A stretch of DNA of 64,000 nucleotides from positions 517,848,852 to 517,912,851 of the forward strand of contig NC_053390.1 of assembly GCF_905171765.1 (NCBI RefSeq), written 5' to 3'. The DNA is from Bufo bufo (lineage: Eukaryota; Chordata; Amphibia; Anura; Bufonidae). Below the pieces are notes generated by a model. That model did not search any database. It was not told the DNA's origin and was given only the letters and a program-made list of their open reading frames with translations. Positions 57,952 through 64,000 of the stretch are shown here, one piece after another. Within the stretch, counting starts at the first letter, position 1; every line of letters begins with the position of its first letter. A program made the position numbers and the translations under genes.

Positions 57952-58621
57952 TGTGGCGAAACTAACCTCACCACTGTGTTTTGGAGGGGCCTGGTTGCCA
58001 GCCTCTTGCCCCAGGATTGGGCCCTCTCATCAGCCATGCTTCATTTGTTCACAAAGGACTTTTACTAACTTTTGAACCCCTGGTCTAATTCGTGCCATTT
58101 TGGGGTATGTTAAATGTCTATGTGTACTGTAAAGTGTGGGACATTGTATGTTTGAGTGGTGAGGTCTGTCCTATTGTCTCCACATGTGTATTGGTGATTT
58201 CCCTTTGTCCTGAGAGATAATTGACTTACTCCTCGGTTAGAGGAGGACATTGTGTATTCTCCTGCCTGTGATAATTACATCAACCCATTGTACCATAATT
58301 ATATCACAGGCAGAGGGGAGGATTTTTATGTGGGAGTGTTTTACTGTATTGTACGTGGTTATTGGTTGTTTTTACAAAACCCTGTGGGTGGTACTGATGT
58401 GTACCAATTTTATATAAGATCAATAAAACGCACAGCTCTGGGTGACCACTGCTTGACCCTCAACACAGAGCCTCGTCTCGTTCTTGGGGGGATTCACTGT
58501 ATGCTGTTAGAGACTGATTGCTAGGAGTGTAAGCCGCTTGGGTGCGTTTCCTATTCGTCTGCTAGCAGCTATTCGTGAGGTTCCGTTCGGAGTTTGGAGC
58601 ATTCCCTTGTATGCCGTTACA
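57952..58621 (+). repeat. 5' LTR of element B
   Basis: 670 bp. TATATAAGATCAATAAAAC near 58410-58430 combines a TATA-like and an AATAAA-like signal. Differs from the 3' LTR by an indel at the CCTCGGTT site (near 58235 / 61483). Confidence 0.92.
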
Positions 58622-58641
58622 ATTGGTGGCAAGCGGCGGGA
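58622..58641 (+). promoter_or_regulatory. Primer-binding site of element B
   Basis: TTGGTGGCAAGCGGCGGGAT follows the LTR directly, one base different from the site in element A. Confidence 0.7.
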
Positions 58642-58777
58642 TCGTTCTCACAGCCCAGAAGGGCAGCTACAAAGAAACATCTTTCCCTGGAATTACAATT
58701 TGAGGGCAGCGCATGTCCCAGTACAGCGTCCCTGACTGCAGCAGGATGGAACCAGCAGTGGCATACGATGAGGAAGA

Positions 58778-59192
58778 TAATGGCCAATGGGATAGAGAAG
58801 GCGCTCATAGGGTAAGTAAATTCAACAAAACGAATTTCTAATAAAAGAAATGCTTTGCTCACCTATTGCGGTTGCATCAATTGGATGCAACTGCAATGGA
58901 GATCGAGTGTAGATAAGAGATGGTTGGTGCAGCCAAGATTTGTCCTAACGCCTTGGGCAAGAGCCACCCTGCCACTGAGACACGCGCCTCTCCAGACGAG
59001 CAGTGCCACTCTCCTAGTCTCCCGGCTCAGACTTGATAAAGGGGACTTTAGCACCCGAAACGCGTTGTCTTACGAATAAATGGAACATTACTGAAACTAA
59101 AACACTGTCTTTGATCCGTTGTTTCGTGCGCCCCCAGCAGTCCACACGCTCCACTTAAGGTTCAGTGTACTCTCTTCATACGATGAGGAAGA
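58778..59192 (+). mobile_element. Retroposon-like insertion with 16-bp target duplication
   Basis: CATACGATGAGGAAGA occurs at 58762-58777 and again at 59177-59192, with 399 bp between. The insert carries ACCCGAAACGCGTTGTCTTA (59055-59075), AATAAATGGAAC and TTGTTTCGTGCG, text I associate with a widespread frog repeat. A 16-bp duplication fits LINE-driven retroposition; no poly-A tail is evident, so the class is open. Confidence 0.75.
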
Positions 59193-59303
59193 CCTGGATG
59201 GCCGGGATGCATTAAGGAAAGGCATCTGGTACCAGGCCCTGGATAATGTACAATACCAGCGAGGCGAGAGTCTCCCCAGTGAAGAGCAGCGATTGCAGAA
59301 GCA

Positions 59304-60944
59304 ATGCTCTTCCTGGGAGATAAGCCCCTGGAGGAATGGGTGAGGGAACTAGAGCACCGGGTATGGCAGGAGCTATGGCTGGAGGATGCCTACCAGGCGC
59401 TCTGGTGGTATATGGCACAGTATATACCCTGGACAGCTGAGCATGACAATTCAGAGGGAGAGGAGTTTGATGGTCCTGGCTTGTTATGGGAGTCCTTTGC
59501 AGAGCCTGACTTCTGGAGCCCTGCACAGTCCAGACTTCAGGACATTTTCTATGAGAGGGAGGCTAGGCAGGATTGGGATGACCCCCATGAGGTAGAGAAA
59601 GACCTGGCTAACCTAGCAACCATGGAGTGGGAACTGGAGCAGGACTACCGAGATCTCTTCCACTCCATTGGGAAGGCTCAGCAGGACAGCAAGATGACAG
59701 ACCCAGGTCCAGAGCCCTTCAGCTGGGAGGATATTGTGGAGGTTTACTGGGAAGAACCCCAGGTGGGCGGTGGAGATGTAACCGAGGTCTCTCCACCAGT
59801 CCTGCAGGGAATTGGGAGCCCAGTCTCCATTCCCCAGTGGCAGGCTGAGTTACAGGGGGCAGAGACAGTCGGTCCTGTCCCCCAGCAGCAATGTGGTATG
59901 CAGGGAATTGGGAGCCCAGTCTCTATTCCCCAGCAGCCGTGTGATGTACAGGGAATTGGGAGCCCAGTCTCCAGTCCCCAGCGGCAGTGTGATATGCAGG
60001 GAATTGGGAGCCCAGTCTCTATTCCCCAGCGGCCGTGTGATGTACAGGGAATTGGGAGCCCAGTCTCCATTCCCCAGCGGCAGTGTGATATGCAGGGAAT
60101 TGGGAGCCCAGTCTCCATTCCCCAGCGGCAGTGTAATCTACAGGGAATTGGGAGCCCAGTCTCCATTCATCAGTGGCCGTGTAATGTACAGGGAATTGGG
60201 AGCCCAGTCTCCATTCCCCAGCGGCAGTGTGATATGCAGGGAATTGGGAGCCCAGTCTCCATTCCCCAGCGGCAGTGTGATATGCAGGGAATTGGGAGCC
60301 CAGTCTCCATTCCCCAGCGGCAGTGTGATATGCAGGGAATTGGGAGCCCAGTCTACATTCCCCAGCGGCAGTGTGATATACAGGGAATTGGGAGCCCAGT
60401 CTCCATTCCCCAGCGGCAGTGTGATATGCAGGGAATTGGGAGCCCCCAGTCTCCATTCCCCAGCGGCAGTGTGATATGCAGGGAATTGGGAGCCCAGTCT
60501 CCATTCCCCAGCGGCCGTGTGATTTACAGGGAATTGGGAGCCCAGTCTCCATTCCCCAGCGGCAGTGTGATATGCAGGGAATTGGGAGCCCCAGTCTCCA
60601 TTCCCCAGCGGCAGTGTGATATGCAGGGAATTGGGAGCCCAGTCTCCATTCCCCAGCGGCCGTGTGATTTACAGGGAATTGGGAGCCCAGTCTCCATTCC
60701 CCAGCGGCAGCTTAACGTACCAGGGGGAGACAGTAAGCCCCACAACCGTGCAGATGGGACCGTGGTCTCTGCACTCACAGCACAGGGGGTAGGGACAGTC
60801 GGTCCTGTCCCCCAGCAACAGGGCTGTTTAGCCAAAGGGGAGACGGTAGGTCTCCCCCCACAGCAGCATGGTGGTCTATCTAAAGGGGATACAGTCGGTC
60901 TCCCCTCCAACAACCAGGCTCCAACCAGGCTACTTCCGTGGTAG
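59304..60944 (+). CDS. 546-codon open frame of element B: acidic N-part plus 16-residue repeats
   Basis: Residues 1-165 are acidic and W-rich (EEWVRELEHRVWQELWLED; later DPGPEPFSWEDIVEVYW). Residues about 167-470 are some 19 tandem units of 16 residues with the core GIGSPVSIPQRQCDMQ. The tail has QQQGCLAKGETVGLPPQQ-like units. Three units near 60445-60590 are read out of frame (a +2 change, then +1), with the frame restored. Its start Met is internal to the inferred original gene (start 58746, see the whole-region entry), so this is a fragment of an element protein. The function is unknown; a particle or nucleic-acid binding role is only a guess. Confidence 0.6.
   Translation: MLFLGDKPLEEWVRELEHRVWQELWLEDAYQALWWYMAQYIPWTAEHDNSEGEEFDGPGLLWESFAEPDFWSPAQSRLQDIFYEREARQDWDDPHEVEKDLANLATMEWELEQDYRDLFHSIGKAQQDSKMTDPGPEPFSWEDIVEVYWEEPQVGGGDVTEVSPPVLQGIGSPVSIPQWQAELQGAETVGPVPQQQCGMQGIGSPVSIPQQPCDVQGIGSPVSSPQRQCDMQGIGSPVSIPQRPCDVQGIGSPVSIPQRQCDMQGIGSPVSIPQRQCNLQGIGSPVSIHQWPCNVQGIGSPVSIPQRQCDMQGIGSPVSIPQRQCDMQGIGSPVSIPQRQCDMQGIGSPVYIPQRQCDIQGIGSPVSIPQRQCDMQGIGSPQSPFPSGSVICRELGAQSPFPSGRVIYRELGAQSPFPSGSVICRELGAPVSIPQRQCDMQGIGSPVSIPQRPCDLQGIGSPVSIPQRQLNVPGGDSKPHNRADGTVVSALTAQGVGTVGPVPQQQGCLAKGETVGLPPQQHGGLSKGDTVGLPSNNQAPTRLLPW
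59800..60715 (+). repeat. 48-bp coding minisatellite in element B
   Basis: About 19 units of 48 bp with core CCCCAGCGGCAGTGTG, identical to the core of element A's array, but with a different remainder (GGGAATTGGGAGCCCAGTCT instead of GGGGCCGAAGGTGTCGTCC). Confidence 0.95.
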
Positions 60945-61198
60945 CGCTGGCACCAGGGCAGAGTACCGCTGGTCTCTGTCCACTCAGCAACCCACCAAGG
61001 CAGTCTACCAATCCCCCACACAGCCGTGGTGAGGCACCTGGACATGGACAAGTTTATCCCTTGCTCAAGTGTAGTAACCATTTATTGTGGGTGGGCTGTA
61101 CTGCTGTTTCTATTTTGTGGGTGGGCTGCTGGACTAACAAGGGCACTGACGGGCAGAAGGTCAGATACCCTGTTAGTCTGTTTGGAAAAGGGGAGATG

Positions 61199-61877
61199 TG
61201 TGGCGAAACTAACCTCACCACTGGGTTTTGGAGGGGCCTGGTTGCCAGCCTCTTGCCCCAGGATTATGGGCCCTCTCATCAGCCATGCTTCCTTTGTTCA
61301 CAAAGGACTTTTACTAACTTTTGAACCCCTGGTCTAATTCGTGCCATTTTGGGATATGTTAAATGTCTATGTGTACTGTAAAGGGTGGGACATTGTATGT
61401 TTGAGTGGTGATGTCTGTCCTATTGTCTCCACATGTGTATTGGTGATTTCCCTTTGTCCTGAGAGATAATTGACTTACTCCTCGGTTGTCTCCAGGACAG
61501 AGGACATTGTGTACTCTCCTGCCTGTGATAATTACATCAACCCATTGTACCATAATTATATCACAGGCAGAGGGGAGGATTTTGTGTGGGAGTGTTTTAC
61601 TGTATTGTAAGTGGTTATTGGTTGTTTTTACAAAACCCTGTGGGTGGTACTGATGTGTACCAATGTTATATAAGATCAATAAAACGCACAGCTCTGGGTG
61701 ACCACTACTTGACCCTCAACATGGAGCCTCGTCTCGTTCTTGGAGGGATTCACTGTATGCTGTTAGAGACTGATTGCTAGGAGTGTAAGCCGCTTGGGTG
61801 CGTTTCCTATTCGTCTGCTAGCAGCTATTCGTGAGGTTCCGTTCGGAGTCTGGAGCATTTCCTTGTATGCCGTTACA
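61199..61877 (+). repeat. 3' LTR of element B
   Basis: 679 bp, begins TGTGGCGAAACT, ends GCCGTTACA, then TSD GATAT. The polypurine tract GGAAAAGGGGAGATG (61184-61198) precedes it. Confidence 0.92.
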
Positions 61878-61882
61878 GATAT

Positions 61883-63417
61883 AAATCTAGCAGAGCAACT
61901 GGAGCAATGAAAGGGGAGATCTCTGGATCCATGTAAGGTACAATGCTGTTACTAGCTTTCTTAGAAGAGAATGTCATGTACTATTTGATTTTTGATTATC
62001 ATTTTTTACAATTAACATGGGATAACCCCTTTAAACCCCTTTAAGTACCTAAAAAATAATAATGCAGAAATGTCACAAGAGAGTTGCAGTCACATGACAC
62101 CTAAGACCTGTAGCTAGAATTCTTGCACACGCCCATGTGTATTTTGCGGTCCGCAAAAAACGAATCCGCAAAATATACGGATGACATCTGTGTGCATTCC
62201 GTATTTTGCAGAACGGAACCGCTGGCCCCTAATAGAACAGAACTATGCTTGTCCGTAATGTGGACAATAATAGGACATGTTCTATTTTTTTGCGGAATGG
62301 AAATACGGACACGGAATGCACGTGGAGTACCTTCCGGTATTTTTGCCATTGAAATAAATGCTTCCGTTTACGGTCTGCAAAAAAACTGAATGAAAATACG
62401 TTTGTGTGCAAGAGGCCTAAAACAGATCCATATTAAAGACCTTGAGATTAAGTTAAACGACCCAATGGTTGATATTTTATGATGAAACATGAATACGTGA
62501 TTAAAATATCACATTGTAGGTCTTTTAAAATATTTTTTTTTTCCTGAGAATATACAAATTCGTCAGTTTGGTATATGGGAATTAGAGTTGTACCTGTGTC
62601 ATGTCTATAGAATACCCACATGCAGGGCAGTGAGGTTAAACAGACATTTTGCTGAGCAGTCACAATTATTTGTTAAAGAAACAGTTATAGGAAATATTCT
62701 TCTATGGAAGATTATGTTCACTTTATTGTTTTTTTTTGCAGTAGCTTTTTTTTTACTATTACAAAAAAACTGAAATACAGCGCAGCAATTCCTAAAAACT
62801 ATAGGATGAAATTCTTCCACTTAGGTCTGATTAACAAATCCGCGTTCCAGACGTATTATACGTCCATATTAGTCGGATGTGTCACAGCCTGACCATGGCT
62901 TTAAATGACCTGAACATAATAAATAATACCGTATATTAGTATTATATGGTTATATTATAGCAAATATAATACATTCAAAATCTGGCCTTAGATAACATTT
63001 AAATGCTGCAATTTTCACACTTAGCAAAAACATAACTTGAAAATGGCACAAAGTGTAAAAATCTCTGCCTTTGTTCTGCCTTTTCTGCTCACTAAAAAAA
63101 TGGCATAGAAATAGCTTTTATTTTTTCCATTCTGCATGTGGTTTTCATGGCATTTTTAGCAGCATTTTTTATTCAAAACAACTGTATGAATCATGTTTTT
63201 TCCTACCGCTTTTCCCCATACACAGAAGCAGATGTCAAAATGCCCCAAAAAAGTCAAAAGTTTCAAAAGGCTGTGTTTTCACTAGAGTGCCCGAGACCCA
63301 AAAAAGGCCACCTAACATTTGGGTGTCCTGCATTTCATACTTCCCATAGACTTTCAACTAACATGCGGAGCTGGCATTTTTACAGCAACAAAACACATCA
63401 GGTGTAAAAATTGCCAC
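61883..63417. other. Gene-free stretch with a MITE fragment
   Basis: 62129-62417 is a Harbinger-like fragment (right end GTGTGCAAGAGGCC, then TAA; internal GTCCGCAAAAAAC). Otherwise AT-rich sequence. 63010-63410 has GCATTTTTACAGCAAC-type text resembling an old foldback. Confidence 0.5.
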
Positions 63418-63421
63418 TTAA

Positions 63422-63630
63422 AGGGGTATTCCAGATTTATTAAATTGGTGACCTGTCCCCAGGATAGTCAAAATAACACAAATGGTACTGTACACTATAC
63501 AAAGTAGTGTTGAGCAATATACCGATGCCCGCAATATACCGATAGGACAATATTACTGTTTCCTAATAATCATGGTGATCAATGATGACCTGAAGATAGG
63601 TCATCAGTATAAAACTCCCGCAAAACCCCT
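63422..63630. mobile_element. T2-type MITE, TSD TTAA
   Basis: TTAA at 63418-63421 and 63631-63634, ends AGGGGTATTCCAG and CAAAACCCCT. Contains the GATAGGTCATCAGTAT phrase shared with 48496-49385. 209 bp. Confidence 0.75.
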
Positions 63631-63659
63631 TTAAGGAACAAAGGGGTTTTGTTTTTGAG

Positions 63660-64000
63660 CACCATGAAATACCTGGGGCCAATACTAATGAGCGCTTCAA
63701 TTATGGAAGCGCTCATTAGTACCGGAGGACCGGGAAGCAGTGAAGGATCTGTACTCACCGCTTCCTGGTCCTCCGCTGTCAGCTGTGCATGGCTGCGCAC
63801 AGTGTGAGTCGCTCTGTGACGTCATGCTGTGCGCGCGAGTTCACAGAGCACAGCCGACAGAAGGATGAAGAGGATCGCGATGGTGAGGAGCGGTGGCATC
63901 AAGGAGCAGGAGAGGTAAGTGATTGTTATTATTTTTTCATTTGAAGCAATATGGGGCTGATAAAGAGGCAATGGGGGCTGATAAAAAGGCAATAGGGGCT
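63660..64000 (+). mobile_element. Start of a minisatellite-bearing element, truncated by the window end
   Basis: Hairpin GAGCGCTTCAATTATGGAAG at 63691, TGACGTCA at 63817, GAGAGGTAAGTG near 63911, then three copies of GGGGCTGATAAAGAGGCAAT up to the window end. The order mirrors hAT-type element 2 at 43796-44130 (GAGCGCTTTGATTGTGGAAG hairpin, TGACGTCA, GGAGGTAAGTATG, GGGGCTG array). Confidence 0.55.

Larger units (their letters stand above)
58746..61303 (+). pseudogene. Repeat-rich retroelement protein of element B (whole region, with breaks)
   Basis: The probable original start is ATG 58746 (MEPAVAYDEE). After ten codons an insertion with a 16-bp duplication (58778-59192) interrupts it. The frame resumes at 59193 and shifts near 59300 to the large frame 59304-60944. 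After that stop, the C-terminal part is in the frame 60938-61324, with GQSTAGLCP, LLWVG, ILWVG and TDGQKVR motifs that align with 5080-5290 of element A. It runs into the 3' LTR, where ASLLPQDYGP matches ASLLPYDYGP of A. No known fold or enzyme was recognised. Confidence 0.7.
57952..61877 (+). mobile_element. LTR retrotransposon B, relative of element A, TSD GATAT
   Basis: 5-bp duplication GATAT (57947-57951, 61878-61882). LTRs 57952-58621 and 61199-61877 begin TGTGGCGAAACT and end TATGCCGTTACA. Primer-binding segment TTGGTGGCAAGCGGCGGGAT and polypurine tract AAAAGGGGAGATG match element A's. The internal 2.6 kb has no pol motif. LTRs of A and B share only stretches, such as TTGGTGATTTCCCTTTGTCC and the ACATGTG before it. 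Confidence 0.94.

Noticed and set aside
59744..61081. Minus-strand frames of 140-185 codons over element B's array
   Set aside because: Antisense shadows of the 48-bp array.

Overview
The window looks like gene-free DNA from a frog or toad, probably a hyloid neobatrachian. I see no exon of a host protein gene, no tRNA and no rRNA on either strand. Almost all readable structure is transposable elements, their relics and the minisatellites they carry. The organism call is an inference. It rests on abundant TTAA-flanked elements with AAAGG-type ends (the T2/Kolobok MITE type described in Xenopus), TWA-flanked Harbinger-like foldbacks beginning GGCCTC, long-inverted-repeat Tc1 elements, and a chromodomain Ty3/gypsy element. 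Family names given here are from motif recognition and memory, because no database could be searched.

Layout. 0-2.3 kb: two small TWA-flanked MITEs. 2.7-5.9 kb: LTR element A (TSD CACGT), with a 48-bp coding minisatellite between its LTRs. 5.9-9.1 kb: DNA transposon scraps. 9.1-14.4 kb: nearly complete Ty3/gypsy chromovirus (TSD CTAG) with broken gag and pol. 14.4-23.1 kb: mostly unstructured, with foldback MITEs at 18.4 and 22 kb. 23.1-27.0 kb: TA-flanked inverted-repeat element holding a minisatellite. Inside that minisatellite sits a 2.6-kb LTR element on the minus strand without recognisable genes (TSD CACTG). 27-40 kb: T2-type, Harbinger-type, hAT-type, mariner and Tc1 elements, several with exact target duplications.

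40.6-48.3 kb is one nested structure: a T2-like foldback holds a DD34E Tc1 element. The Tc1 holds two hAT-type elements (8-bp duplications GCCAGTAC and GTCTAGGG). The larger hAT carries a 23-bp minisatellite, which holds a solo LTR of element A (TSD GGGGC). That LTR in turn holds a DD37E Tc1/mariner element. 48-57 kb: composite T2 and Harbinger-like MITEs inside a long modular interspersed repeat. 57.9-61.9 kb: LTR element B (TSD GATAT), a relative of element A with divergent LTRs but the same kind of 48-bp, 16-codon array and a shared downstream reading frame. 62-64 kb: further MITE fragments and the start of another minisatellite-bearing element.

Elements A and B are the most unusual content. 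Both are LTR elements with identifiable primer-binding and polypurine sites but no visible protease, reverse transcriptase or integrase. Both encode 16-residue repeats with a PPQRQC or IPQRQC core and a similar C-terminal segment that runs on into the 3' LTR. They look like members of a non-autonomous, trans-mobilised family with a conserved repeat-rich protein.
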